Below are positions 32,194 to 42,700 of a stretch of DNA of 64,000 bases, piece after piece. Within the stretch, counting starts at the first letter, position 1, and each line of letters starts with the position of its first letter. The notes under the pieces were generated by a model. It worked only from the letters and a program-made list of their open reading frames with translations, was not told the DNA's origin and ran no database searches. The stretch is from Candidatus Kuenenia stuttgartensis (lineage in GTDB: Bacteria; Planctomycetota; Planctomycetia; Gemmatales; Gemmataceae): the NCBI GenBank assembly GCA_945875585.1, contig CAMCLK010000003.1, positions 1 to 64,000 on the forward strand, written 5' to 3'. Made by a program: the position numbers and the translations under genes.

Positions 32194-33477
32194 ATGAGCC
32201 AGACTCCCCTGCATGCTGAGATTGAACGACCCCCGGCCAACAGAAAACCTGCCCCTGGGGCGGCTTTGGCCACGCTCAAAATTCTGGCGTCGCTCAAAAT
32301 CACCGTGGTGCTGTTCGCGCTATCGATCATCCTTGTTTTCTACGGCACGCTCGCCCAGAAGGAACAAGACATCTGGGATGTCGTTAACGAGTATTTCTGG
32401 TCGTGGTTCGTTTTCATCCCCAACCGCCTCACATCCATGTTCCTTCAGATCTTTTTCGGAATGCCCACCAGTTTCAATATCCCCGGGTCGATTCCATTCC
32501 CCGGTGGCAAACTGATCTTCTGGGCCATCGCCGTCAACCTCCTTGCTGCCCATGCCACACGCTTGCGCGTCTCTTGGGAACGCTCAGGAGTGCTGCTGAT
32601 CCACGGCGGGCTCATCCTCATGATGCTCGGTGAATTCCTCACCCGTGAATTTGCCGTGGAAAACACCATGACACTCATCACAGGTGGCAAATCATCGTTT
32701 GTGGAAAGCAACCGTCATGTTGAATTGGCATTCCTCCAACCCAAAGACTCCGCCACCGATCACGTGCTGGTGGTGCCCGGCCCCATGCTTGAAGCCGCCG
32801 CGAAATCGGGCAAGCCAATCGACGACCCGCGCCTGCCCTGCACCGTGACCGTGAAGCAATATTACCACAACTGCGATCTGAAAGATCGACTCAAAGACGA
32901 GCCGCCCTACACAACCCATGGCGAAGGCAAAGACCTGACCATGCTGGAACGCCCTCGCATCAATGGCGTCGATCCCGATCAAAAGGTCAACATGCCCGGC
33001 GCGTTGGTACAACTGACAGACCGCGACGGTACCGACCTCGGCACATGGCTGGTTAGCATCTGGTTGCAGCAAACCCGCACGCCACGCCCGCAAAAACTCA
33101 TCACCAAGGCTGGCGAGCAACTCGTCTCACTCCGCTTCCAGCGAACGTACAAACCATACACCATCACTCTTGAAGAGTTCCGCCACGAAGTCTATCCGGG
33201 TACTACCAAACCCCGAAACTTCCAAAGCGATATTCGCCTCGAAGATCCCGAAATCGGCGTCGATCGCCCCACCACCATCCGCATGAACGAACCGATGCGG
33301 CACCGGGGCGAAACCTTTTACCAGCATCAGGCACTCGCCGGAGACTCCGGCAGCGTCCTTCAGGTGGTCCGCAACCCGGGGTGGTTGCTTCCTTACCTAT
33401 CGTGCGCTGTTGTTTCTCTGGGAATGCTGACTCATTTCGGCATCAACCTGTCGCGTTACCTGAGGAGAATGGCATGA
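32194..33477 (+). CDS. ResB-like cytochrome c biogenesis protein
   Basis: A 427-residue membrane protein of the ResB/Ccs1 family, part of system II heme-c attachment. It shows the pattern: a basic N-terminus, one membrane helix near residues 40-58 (ITVVLFALSIILVFYGTL), two more near 109-150 (LIFWAIAVNLLAAHATRL, GVLLIHGGLILMMLGEFL), a large soluble loop and a last helix near 397-417 (WLLPYLSCAVVSLGMLTH). ATG 32194 follows TTGGAG. The stop overlaps the CcsA start (ATGA), so the two are coupled. The soluble loop contains the EPMRHRGETFYQHQALAG segment found in planctomycete ResB relatives. Confidence 0.88.
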   Translation: MSQTPLHAEIERPPANRKPAPGAALATLKILASLKITVVLFALSIILVFYGTLAQKEQDIWDVVNEYFWSWFVFIPNRLTSMFLQIFFGMPTSFNIPGSIPFPGGKLIFWAIAVNLLAAHATRLRVSWERSGVLLIHGGLILMMLGEFLTREFAVENTMTLITGGKSSFVESNRHVELAFLQPKDSATDHVLVVPGPMLEAAAKSGKPIDDPRLPCTVTVKQYYHNCDLKDRLKDEPPYTTHGEGKDLTMLERPRINGVDPDQKVNMPGALVQLTDRDGTDLGTWLVSIWLQQTRTPRPQKLITKAGEQLVSLRFQRTYKPYTITLEEFRHEVYPGTTKPRNFQSDIRLEDPEIGVDRPTTIRMNEPMRHRGETFYQHQALAGDSGSVLQVVRNPGWLLPYLSCAVVSLGMLTHFGINLSRYLRRMA

Positions 33478-35273
33478 GTCAGGTTCCAGACGCGAAGGGT
33501 TTTCCCGGAATTCCGTTGGCGGGTTGGTTGATTTCAGGGGCCGTTGTGGGCGCGCTGTCGTTCATGATCGTTGCCATGAGCTACCGCAGTTCCAGCTACG
33601 AACTCGAAAAATTCGGCCAGTTGCCTATCCAAAGCGGTGGAAGACTCAAACCGTTCGACACGCTGGCCCGCACCAGCCTGCAGGTCATTACCCACCGCAC
33701 CGAGTTTTCAGACACGGAAGGCCGTACTCGGCCAGCCACCGAATGGCTTCTCGACGTCATGACGTCGCGGTTGTCGGACAAGGGTCGGGCCGAAAGCCTC
33801 AAGATATTCCGTGTCGAGAACGATCAAGTCCTCAGATTGCTTGGCGTTGAACGTCGTCAGGGACTGCGATACTCCATTTCCGAATTCCGCGAGCGCATGG
33901 GAGATATCGAAAAAGCTGCCAGCGAGGCTGCCAAAGTCGATCCTGCCCGCCGCGATGTCTATCAAAGGCAACTTCTGGAGCTGACCCGCCATCTGGAACT
34001 TTACATCCAGATCGCCACGCTTTCGATTCCCGAAACAGGGTTTATTCCACCAGAACCAGCAACAGAGGGTGAAACCGCCACCGATCGCTGGATGTCGTTC
34101 CAAGAAGCCATGGTTGCCACCCGTGAAGGCCGAAACAATCCGGCAACCGAGGCGTTTGGTCGTTTGCTGTTGGCCTATGCAAATCAAAAACCTGCTGACT
34201 TCAACAAGCAATTGGCGTCCTATCACGACATCCTTAAAGAACGCATTCCCGAATCTGCCATGGCCAAGGTGCAGATGGAACAGGCTTACAATGCCGTCAA
34301 TCCCATCTATCTGGCGTGCGTGCTTTATCTGTGCGTGCTGCTTGCAACACTCGCCGGCTGGATGTTTGGTGCCAAAGAGCTCATCACGCTCCAACGGAGT
34401 GTTCTGGCAGCCACCATCATGGTGGCCTGCATTCACACAGTTGCTTTGCTCATGCGTATGTACTTGCAAGGAAGGCCGCCCGTTACCAACCTTTATTCCT
34501 CCGCTGTATTCATTGGCTGGGGGTGTGCATGGCTCGGCGTGGTGATTGAACTCCTCGACAAGCGCGGAGCCGGCAACGCCATTGCCGCGGTTACGGGATT
34601 TTTGTCGTTGCTTATCGCCCAGTTTTTGGGCGCCAGTGGCGACACCCTTGAAATGCTGCAGGCCGTGCTCGACACCAACTTCTGGCTGGCCACGCATGTT
34701 ACCTGCATCACTCTCGGCTACACCGCGAGTTTTGTCGCTGGGTTTTTGGGAATCGGTTATGTTTTGTGGGGCGTCTGCACGCCTTGGATGTCTGCTGAAT
34801 CCGGTAAAGCCCTCATCAAGAAAACCTATGGCGTCGTTTGCTTTGCCACGCTGCTAAGCTTTGTCGGCACGGTATTGGGTGGTATTTGGGCTGACCAATC
34901 ATGGGGCCGCTTCTGGGGGTGGGACCCCAAGGAAAACGGGGCGCTTCTCATTGTTTTGTGGAACGCTCTTATCTTGCATGCCCGCTGGGGCGGCATGGTG
35001 CGCGACCGTGGTGTGGCGGTACTGGCAATTCTTGGCAACATGATCACGGCATGGAGCTGGTTTGGCACCAACCAGCTCTCGGTAGGCTTGCATGCTTACG
35101 GCTTCGACCAAACTCTCGCCCGCTCCTTGGTGATCACTTGGATAGCGCATCTTGGTTTGGCTGGTGTTGGCATGCTGCCAGCCTCGTGCTGGTGGAGCCT
35201 GCGTCCGAAAACCAACACTATTGGGACCGTGGCGAACGCCAACTTAAAAGCCGCCACTGGCCGCAAACGCTGA
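33474..35273 (+). CDS. CcsA/ResC cytochrome c biogenesis protein
   Basis: A 599-residue membrane protein. After one helix near residue 20-45 there is a soluble domain of about 230 residues. From about residue 280 to 590 it is a CcsA domain of roughly eight helices with the Trp-rich heme motif WGRFWGWDPKENGALL at about 478-493. System II uses CcsA with ResB to move and attach heme to apocytochromes outside the membrane. The start is ATG 33474, overlapping ResB's stop. The long soluble N-terminal part is more than most CcsA proteins have; it could substitute for a partner. The gene ends just before a REP-like element at 35279. Confidence 0.92.
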   Translation: MSQVPDAKGFPGIPLAGWLISGAVVGALSFMIVAMSYRSSSYELEKFGQLPIQSGGRLKPFDTLARTSLQVITHRTEFSDTEGRTRPATEWLLDVMTSRLSDKGRAESLKIFRVENDQVLRLLGVERRQGLRYSISEFRERMGDIEKAASEAAKVDPARRDVYQRQLLELTRHLELYIQIATLSIPETGFIPPEPATEGETATDRWMSFQEAMVATREGRNNPATEAFGRLLLAYANQKPADFNKQLASYHDILKERIPESAMAKVQMEQAYNAVNPIYLACVLYLCVLLATLAGWMFGAKELITLQRSVLAATIMVACIHTVALLMRMYLQGRPPVTNLYSSAVFIGWGCAWLGVVIELLDKRGAGNAIAAVTGFLSLLIAQFLGASGDTLEMLQAVLDTNFWLATHVTCITLGYTASFVAGFLGIGYVLWGVCTPWMSAESGKALIKKTYGVVCFATLLSFVGTVLGGIWADQSWGRFWGWDPKENGALLIVLWNALILHARWGGMVRDRGVAVLAILGNMITAWSWFGTNQLSVGLHAYGFDQTLARSLVITWIAHLGLAGVGMLPASCWWSLRPKTNTIGTVANANLKAATGRKR

Positions 35274-35278
35274 CCAGA

Positions 35279-35378
35279 GGCGAGCGGGGGACGTAAGTCC
35301 CCTGAGGATTTGGTTTTGTTTGAATGCTTAAAGACCAATGCAAAAAACCCCTCACGGGACTTACGTCCCGCGCTCGCC
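35279..35378. repeat. REP-like inverted pair, left of RAYT 1
   Basis: Two 29-base arms, 35279-35307 and 35350-35378, are inverted copies of each other with a few differences, 42 bases apart. Each arm carries a small palindrome: GGGGACGTAAGTCCCC in the first, GGGACTTACGTCCC in the second, whose tetraloop is GTAA. The right arm includes the stop codon of the RAYT gene. The pair lies just after CcsA and could also act as a transcription end. Confidence 0.85.
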
Positions 35379-35900
35379 ATGGATGGGCCATGTTACAAGT
35401 GGCTTTTCCTGTTCGAGCACGTACTTTACAGCAGCCGTAACGGCTGGTTCGTTAGGCAGTTTTCTGCGTGAACCAGATTTCGTCCACCAGGTACCGGAAT
35501 CTGGTCTACCAAACTCCGCGTTTAATTGGCGTGACGAATAGCTTTTGAAATCCTGAAGCAGGTCCGCAGGATTTGGATCACCTTGAACGCCCACCACCAA
35601 GTGAACATGATTGACCATAATGGCCGCGGCCATTATCGTCCATTCGCGATGGTTTGCAGTCTCATGAAACTGCTGAAGAGCAACAGCAGCATGTGCCGCC
35701 TCTAACCAAACCGGATCGCCTTTCATGAGATCCAGAGCCGACCTACGCAATCCTGGCATAGGCCCATCGTAAGCAGTGCCATGTCGATTATGCCGATGGC
35801 GCGGCCCCTCGCCTTCTTTAACACTGGTAACAGAACCGCGAATATCGCCAGGCAGCCACGCTCCATAGGTGGTCCATGTCAGCAACCAAAAACGGTCCAT
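35361..35900 (-). CDS. RAYT (REP-associated tyrosine transposase) 1
   Basis: A 179-residue Y1-type transposase of the RAYT kind. It has the HUH pair NHVHLVV (H98, H100) and the catalytic Tyr in FKSYSSRQLN (Y121), and starts MDRFWLLTWTTYGAWLPGD as many planctomycete relatives do. RAYTs cut single-stranded REP DNA and are thought to mobilise REP sequences; they are not classical insertion sequences. REP pairs flank it on both sides (35279-35378 and 35924-36027). ATG 35900 was chosen; the upstream in-frame start lies in REP sequence. Its last residues and stop are encoded by the REP arm at 35350-35378. Confidence 0.9.
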   Translation of the reverse strand: MDRFWLLTWTTYGAWLPGDIRGSVTSVKEGEGPRHRHNRHGTAYDGPMPGLRRSALDLMKGDPVWLEAAHAAVALQQFHETANHREWTIMAAAIMVNHVHLVVGVQGDPNPADLLQDFKSYSSRQLNAEFGRPDSGTWWTKSGSRRKLPNEPAVTAAVKYVLEQEKPLVTWPIHGERGT

Positions 35901-35923
35901 CGCTATGCTACTCCTCAACCACC

Positions 35924-36027
35924 GGCGAGCGGGGAACGTAAGTCCCATGAGGACGCGCATTTATTTTATTGCATCTAAATTGACTTATAAAAAAATCAGC
36001 TCACGGGACTTACGTCCCGCGCTCGCC
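35924..36027. repeat. REP-like inverted pair, right of RAYT 1
   Basis: Two 29-base arms, 35924-35952 and 35999-36027, are inverted copies of each other, with the same palindrome family as the pair at 35279-35378. The first contains GGGAACGTAAGTCCC, which breaks the stem at one position; the second contains GGGACTTACGTCCC. The spacer is 46 bases. The right arm encodes the C-terminal residues and stop of the PPC protein at 35996. Confidence 0.85.
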
Positions 36028-39000
36028 ATGTTTGCGACTTGGCACGCCTCTTACGCCAAGTTCCAGCAAGAAACACCGCAGATGCCCACGGCCACCAGCC
36101 AGAAATAATGTTTGTTTTTTGCTCTTCAGGAACAAGATCCGCCACAAGTGGCACTACCGCTTCGAACCAATCCGTTGGCACAGCGGCAACCACTTGTTTC
36201 AACCCACCCATGGTAAGGTCGATCAATTGCATACCATTGCGTTCGAATTCATCGAGGCCATGAACCAGCAAATCTACAACAGGAACAACAGCATCTACCA
36301 CATGGGCCGGTAGCGGGTTGCGGGTACCAGCACCATCTATCAGAAACTGTTCCAGAGCACCGGTATGGATCAGACTGAATAAGCCGCGAAAGTCATTTAA
36401 CAGTTGCTGCTGGGCATCACCTATCTGCCGGACAATGTCGCGTGCAACACTGGTGGCATTAGTTGCTGCACCAACATCGGCCAAGACGTCAATCAGGGTG
36501 CTAGTATCGGAACCCACTGTGTTTTCAGTGGTGGCTGAATCGGCTCCCATGTGCGCCGCAATAACAGTTGATGCGGCCGCGATTCCAATGCCAACCTGAA
36601 CAAGAGTACTAGGACCGGCAATAACCGAGACGATGGCTGCGTTATTGACATCATTAGCTATGCCACTAGGGGTCATCGGTTGCTTTGGTACAAAGGGAGT
36701 GTTGACTGGTTCTAGAGCTGCGGGAATTGATTCGCCAGAGTCTGCCTGTACTGCCAGTTCAAAAACGTAGCTATACGGATTTTCAAAGTCAGTAGACGGT
36801 GGCGAAACTTTTACGAAATATTGGGAACCCCTTGCAATTCGGTCATTGGAAACCTGGTTACCGAAACCATCGAGTAATTCTGCACGAGCATCTATTGCTA
36901 GCATAGTGACAGCGCCATTAACGGGCGCTATGAATTTGAACCAGTCAGCATCGGTACCAAAATTAATGTACCCTGAGATCGAATTTGATGCCACCAAAGT
37001 CATTAAGTTCGCCTGATTAATATTGTTGCCATAATCGTCTGATGCCAATGAAATAGAGCTCTCGAATAATCCAATACCTCGACCACGGTTATCGCCCTGA
37101 GTGAAGTAGTATGTTGTGCCTTTGACCGCTTCAAACGTGACTGAGGCGATTCCGCCAAGAGGTCCTGATCTTGCTGCTACACGGGTGGATGGATCAAACG
37201 AAAGCCCACGCCCATTGGGTTGGCCTACTTGAGAAAACACATAAATATCTGGAAAAATAGCTGAGCCAATTGCATCCATGCTGAACGTAGCCTCACCATT
37301 TTCGGGCGCGGTCCATTCGATCACATCAATATCACTTTGAAAATCAAGGATGCCAATCACCCAACCCGTAAAGCCGTTGTTGAGAGTCTCAAAATGGTCA
37401 TAGTGATAAATGCCAAGGCCGTCATAATACCGATTGATGTCTGGGTCCGATGTGGACCCATCGAACGTAAGATTGATCATATAAAATCCGGTACCAAATG
37501 CAACGTCCCGGATGCTAATAAAATAGAATTCTCCCGCAATCACATCAAACGAAAACCCGAAATCCTCGTTATTTCTGGTGTCAGGATTATCCTGAATTTC
37601 CGAGTCGATTCCATCAATTGGGAACACCGCCATTTTCAGGCGCATATCAAAATCTATAGAGGTTGCGTACAGATCAACGGATCCATCCGCCGGTGCCTCC
37701 CAAAAAAAACAGTCCGTGTCGGAAGCATGATCAATGGTTCCAGACGCCGAAAATATATTAGCAAAATCGCTATCCTGAATTAGTGGTGCTCCCATCTCAT
37801 CGTCGAAAGGATCATCCACAAAGGCCTGATCATGAACATCAACCCAATAATTTCCTGTTCGGCCCTGACGACCACTAACGCGCACATAGTAGGGGTTTTC
37901 ATCGGGAACCAGAAAAACCAGTTGTACCGTGCCAAAGGAATTGGTTCGATTCTGATAAACCGATGAAACAGTTCCATCCATCTCGTCTTGAACTTCAACA
38001 ACATTTCCAAATGCATCAACAATGGTGATCGTTAAGAAATCATAATCGATTTGAAAACCATCAAGACCAACTGGATACACTTCAATATTCGCCAATTTTC
38101 CCTGAGGAGTTGGTATTTGAAAGAGGTCTCTGTCTCCGCCGATATTGATAGAGCCGAACGCTGAATAATAATCGTCGTCCAGTTCTAGTTGCCCTGCTGT
38201 GGCTGGAGTGTCGCCATAATCGTCTTCATATTGAGTCGTTGTTACCGTGAACTGATAATTCCCGGAATTTCCCGAAACCCTCAAATAATATTGCTCGTCT
38301 TGACTGCGTACAAAATCGGCTTGTTTCGCTGAACCCACCGACGACAACCAACCCGATACCAACTGTGTTCCGCGATTGGATGCTGACCAAATTGAATATT
38401 CGCCCGAGAACATATCCAATCCGGTCAATGAAACGGTGGTTGCACCTGTACCGGGAACATCAATCTTGAACCAGTCGACATCACCCTGCCTGTTGATGGA
38501 ACCACGAGTGATATCCAACGATCCGCCACGAACGCTGGTAATAGCTGGGTTGAGGGGTTCATCGACCTGGTCATCGTTGTACGCCGTCAATTCGACCGTA
38601 TAATTCCCCAGCAATTGTCCGTGATTGTCACCCACGGTTATGACATAGCTTACCCCCGCAACAGCAGATGCTAATCGGGAGGCAGATCCCCCCAAAGGTG
38701 CACCCGTAGCAACAAAGGCATCGCCATTGAATTGTCTGAGATACTGTTGTGTTGCATCAAAAATATACATGTCGGGGTAAAACTGACTGCCATTGGCTGC
38801 ACGCACTGTGACTTCGAAGCCACCTTTGGATGGTGCCGTCCAAGTGAAAACGTCGATATCGCCCCCATAGCTAATGCGGCCCGATTCTGCCCATGTTGAA
38901 GCCGTTTGGGGTACCAGTTTGGTTGCCAATTCAACTGCCCGTCGACCCGAAACGGTATTGCTGTGATCATCTATACCGTTGGTGGTTATGCCCAGATTCA

Positions 39001-39505
39001 CATGAATGAAGTCAGCTGGAGCATTGTCAGTTCGGATATTCGTAATGCGCAGCTGCCAATTCCCATTCAACGATTGGCCCAGAAAACTTGACAATGGCGT
39101 GGCAGGGGTGAAACGACATTGAACGTCTGCCGAATCAACCGGAAGGGATAATTTCGCCTGATCGTCAAACACCAGTCGGTTGAATGCGCCTTGGAAATCG
39201 CCGCTGGTTTTCAAACGGACTTCGGACCCTTGTGGCGAAATCAAGGTATAGGCATAGTTAGCCAGATGCTCATGATTCATCGAAAGCACAACATCGAGGT
39301 CACCAATGCTGGAATTCCCCGATTGCTGGATGGGCAATTCCAGAACGCGTGATGCTGAAGCAGGAAGATCTGCCAGCGATAACCAGCCATTATTGGCGGG
39401 TAGAGGATTCAACTCAGGGAATTCGGGATACCAAATCCGTGCGGGTTGCAAACGCTCTTCGAGCGTTTCCAGACGCAATATTTCTGTTCTGGCTGTTCGC
39501 ATCAT
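35996..39505 (-). CDS. Large exported protein with P-domain and PPC-type repeats
   Basis: A 1,169-residue protein. The N-terminus ILRLETLEERLQPA is the LExLExR-type planctomycete start. Next is a proprotein-convertase P-domain-like region, residues about 45-185 (VLELPIQQSGNSSIGDLDVV, LSSFLGQSLNGNWQLRITN). Several PPC (bacterial pre-peptidase C-terminal) domains follow to about 960; FTWTAPSKGGFEVTV, DWFKIDVPGTG, YYVRVSGRQGRTGNYWVDV and ITVGDNHGQLLGNYTVEL are typical strands. The C-terminus carries a short hydrophobic segment WWPWASAVFLAG followed by RKRRAK, which resembles a membrane anchor. No protease domain is visible. Residues ARDVSPVS and the stop come from a REP arm. The start at ATG 39505 or the next codon is supported by the N-terminal motif. 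Confidence 0.82.
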   Translation of the reverse strand: MMRTARTEILRLETLEERLQPARIWYPEFPELNPLPANNGWLSLADLPASASRVLELPIQQSGNSSIGDLDVVLSMNHEHLANYAYTLISPQGSEVRLKTSGDFQGAFNRLVFDDQAKLSLPVDSADVQCRFTPATPLSSFLGQSLNGNWQLRITNIRTDNAPADFIHVNLGITTNGIDDHSNTVSGRRAVELATKLVPQTASTWAESGRISYGGDIDVFTWTAPSKGGFEVTVRAANGSQFYPDMYIFDATQQYLRQFNGDAFVATGAPLGGSASRLASAVAGVSYVITVGDNHGQLLGNYTVELTAYNDDQVDEPLNPAITSVRGGSLDITRGSINRQGDVDWFKIDVPGTGATTVSLTGLDMFSGEYSIWSASNRGTQLVSGWLSSVGSAKQADFVRSQDEQYYLRVSGNSGNYQFTVTTTQYEDDYGDTPATAGQLELDDDYYSAFGSINIGGDRDLFQIPTPQGKLANIEVYPVGLDGFQIDYDFLTITIVDAFGNVVEVQDEMDGTVSSVYQNRTNSFGTVQLVFLVPDENPYYVRVSGRQGRTGNYWVDVHDQAFVDDPFDDEMGAPLIQDSDFANIFSASGTIDHASDTDCFFWEAPADGSVDLYATSIDFDMRLKMAVFPIDGIDSEIQDNPDTRNNEDFGFSFDVIAGEFYFISIRDVAFGTGFYMINLTFDGSTSDPDINRYYDGLGIYHYDHFETLNNGFTGWVIGILDFQSDIDVIEWTAPENGEATFSMDAIGSAIFPDIYVFSQVGQPNGRGLSFDPSTRVAARSGPLGGIASVTFEAVKGTTYYFTQGDNRGRGIGLFESSISLASDDYGNNINQANLMTLVASNSISGYINFGTDADWFKFIAPVNGAVTMLAIDARAELLDGFGNQVSNDRIARGSQYFVKVSPPSTDFENPYSYVFELAVQADSGESIPAALEPVNTPFVPKQPMTPSGIANDVNNAAIVSVIAGPSTLVQVGIGIAAASTVIAAHMGADSATTENTVGSDTSTLIDVLADVGAATNATSVARDIVRQIGDAQQQLLNDFRGLFSLIHTGALEQFLIDGAGTRNPLPAHVVDAVVPVVDLLVHGLDEFERNGMQLIDLTMGGLKQVVAAVPTDWFEAVVPLVADLVPEEQKTNIISGWWPWASAVFLAGTWRKRRAKSQTWRARDVSPVS

Positions 39506-39633
39506 TGGAAAACCCTGATCTAACGATACTAAATTATTATCACATAGCTTCTAACAACTGTAAATCACCGAAATTGTTCTTCTGTGCCAAAAACATTTTT
39601 TCGTAACTGCGCCTCTTGCGTGCCCTCCAAGAA

Positions 39634-39661
39634 TTGCATTAGGTTTTTAGTGGTGTATCAT
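39634..39661 (+). promoter_or_regulatory. Possible sigma-70-like promoter for the kinase gene
   Basis: TTGCAT and TATCAT with 16 bases between them stand upstream of the kinase start at 39784, inside the divergent AT-rich region 39506-39783. Each element has one or two departures from the consensus. The 5' leader would be about 115 bases. Confidence 0.25.
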
Positions 39662-39783
39662 ACCAAGTGATTAGACGGCAAAAGAGCAGATTGCATGGCC
39701 TATCTAAAAATATCAGCCGCTAACATCCCTACAGCAAAGTGCTTTAACCGCATACTTGCTCTGATTTATATTGGAACACTCCT

Positions 39784-42700
39784 ATGAGTGATCCCAGCCA
39801 AATTGACCCGCCATCTAATCCGTTGGCATTGCCGAACAGATCTGCTGATTTATCCAATCAGACAGACCAACAGGTTCAGGATGTAACTCAAGAAGCTCCT
39901 CCAGATTTACTGCAAACTGTGGAGCACATCCCAGCCTTAAACGTCCAAAATATTTCATTTCCTGATTCCGCAATTAATCTGCAACAAACGGTAGACCATT
40001 CCAGTAGCAACATGACTGCTGTGATTGATGCGTATGAGGGTGCGCTTCGCTCCAACCTTGACCCCAATCTGGAAGACTACCTACCAGCCAGTGGTGCTGA
40101 TCGCACCAGCATGCTGGTGGAACTCTTACACGTGGATCTTGAATTACGCCTTAGGCGTGGCCAAACTGCAAGTGTTCAGGAATATGCGAAGCGATATCCG
40201 GACCTTTTGCTGCGCAAAAATGACTTACTGAATTTATTGCAAAAAGAAATCCAGTGGCAGAACAAGCTGGGTAATAACCCGGTAATTGGCGATTACATTT
40301 CACTTTTTCCATCGCTGGTAGACGGTATCCGCACTATTTTTCGGAATGCGGGTGTTCTGGCTCCGGAAGTACCGGGATTTAGCCATCTTGAGAAAATCGG
40401 GCAAGGAGGCATGGGCGTTGTTTATCGCGCTCACCAGATTCGCTTAAACCGCAAAGTCGCGTTGAAAATGATACGGGACCGCGCATTGGGCGATCGAGAA
40501 TCATTCAGAAGGTTCGATCTTGAAGCATTATCACTTGGCCAACTTCAGCACCCCAACATTGTGCAAGTACACGATTTCGGCTTGCGCGAAGATGGACTTC
40601 CCTATTTTGCATTGGAATATTGCAACGGAGGTTCGCTGGCTGAGTTAATGAAAAAAGACGCGCCGTCGCCCCGCCAAGCGGCGCGACTGATGTCTGTTTT
40701 GGCTAGAGCTATGGGAGTTGCTCATAAAAAAGGAATCGTTCACCGCGACCTGAAGCCAGGGAACATTCTTCTTAGAGAAATGTGCGACAGCATGGATGCA
40801 CTGGATCCGGCGTGGCTGAAGATCGCGGATTTCGGATTGGCCAAAATAACCGACGATGCCGAGGCTAGTCGCCACACGCAAACGGGTGGCCCGATGGGTA
40901 CGGTCCTCTACATGGCACCAGAACAAGCTATTAACGGAGCCGCAGCTCGCGAACCTGCGGATATTTACGCTCTTGGTGTGATTCTTTATGAAATGATGAC
41001 GGGAAGAGTGCCATTTCGCGGTAAAACACAGCGAGAAATTCTGAAACAACTGGAAGATGCCGATCCACTATCAATATCACAGCAGAATCCGAGCTGCCCA
41101 CTCGACCTTGAAACTATTTGTATGAAGTGCCTCTTGAAAAAACCGGAACGGCGGTATGCCAGTGCTGATGCGCTTGCCGACGACCTTCAGGCATTTCTAG
41201 ATGACAAGCCCATCAGCGCCCGTCGGATCGGCCGGATCGAAAAATCTTTCAAATGGATGCGACGCAACCCAGGCCGCACTACAGCGATTGGTGCCAGCGG
41301 GCTCCTATTTTCAATTTTGATTGCGGGCACTCTCTTTATTTATCAGGAGCGCTTACAAAGTGAACGTAGGGCTGGTGATGTTCGACTCGAAGAACAGGCC
41401 AAACGCATTGCTGACCAGTTAGAGGCTGCAGAAGGGTTACGGCGAACCAAAGAAGAAGGAATTAAAAAGCAAGCAGAATCGGAACGTGCCGAACGGGCGC
41501 GTGGCTTGATTAATCAATTGTCTGCCATTGCTCCGGAAGGGCTTGGAGACCTTCTGAAAAATATCGATACTATAGCACTGATTGCCGATCCCATGATGTT
41601 GAATCGTTTGGAAGATACCACTGGAATTGCAAAGGCACGTCTCGAATTGGCACTTTTGACTCGGCATGACAATTTGCTAAATCACGTCGCATTGGCTGCC
41701 CGCTCGGCCACTGTAGGTGAAGTTCCAGTTTATTCAGAACGACTCAAACCCTTTTTGGCAACCCTGCTGGAGCCTTTGTGGCGCGATTTGGCGGCACCTA
41801 GCACTTCAGCTACTGAGCGCCTTCGTCTTTTTGCGTTTCTGGCCACATGGGCTTCCGGTGATAACCGATGGCAGCAAGAAGGGACGCGACTGGCAAGCAC
41901 ACTGGTCGACCTGAACGTGTTGGAGCTGGGTGCGTGGCTCAAGCTCATGGAACCTGTGCGCAAAAACCTTTATCCGAAGCTTGAGCAATTGCACACTGAA
42001 GGAATAATCGAGAATGCCACAAGCCAGCAATCTGCCCGGAGTGAAATGGCTGCGCAGGTTCTTGCCACGGTGGCAGACGATCCGCTTGTTCTTGCTAGAT
42101 CCGCAACAGTAGCCAACGACCGAACCTTCGCCATTCTTGCCGATTCGCTGCAACGAGAAGCCAAACGTTTAATTCCAGCCCTAGAAGGGCTCATGACAGT
42201 GGCGCCGCGAACAGATAAAGTTTTAACCAAATCTATCGTTCCTTTACTACCACCCGAACTATCAGGCCGTATGGCCAGCACGAAGCCCACGCTGGCATTA
42301 CGTGATCAATTCTGCCGAAAACAAGCACGCGCCATAGCAGCTCTGGCATATCTTGGTCAACCCGTTCGGCTATGGGAAACAGTGGCTAAACCAGACGCGC
42401 CAGACCTTCAGGCAGAGTTGCGATCGATAGCTCTATCGTTTCGGATTCCTTTGAATCTATTGGCGGAACGCGCCATGGTAGAAGCCAATCCCACAGCACG
42501 CCAGAATCTTCTGCTGCTGCTTGGTATGTTTCCCGTGAAAGAGATTCCAGATGAAACGCGTAAATCCTTGAAGAACCTTCTGATGAAGGAATTTACAACC
42601 AATCCGGATCCAGGAATTCATGCCGCCATCGATTGGTTGCTGAGACACGCTTGGAACGACGCGGCAGAACTCAATGCCATCACCAAACCATTGGCCGCGA

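Noticed and set aside
33708-34697. A 329-codon minus-strand open frame
   Set aside because: It is the antisense of the CcsA gene, which has full family motifs; His/Gly-rich composition is an artefact.
35279-36027. A CRISPR-like array or a classical insertion sequence
   Set aside because: The four arms are inverted pairs, not evenly spaced direct repeats, and the protein is a RAYT rather than an IS transposase with its own terminal repeats.
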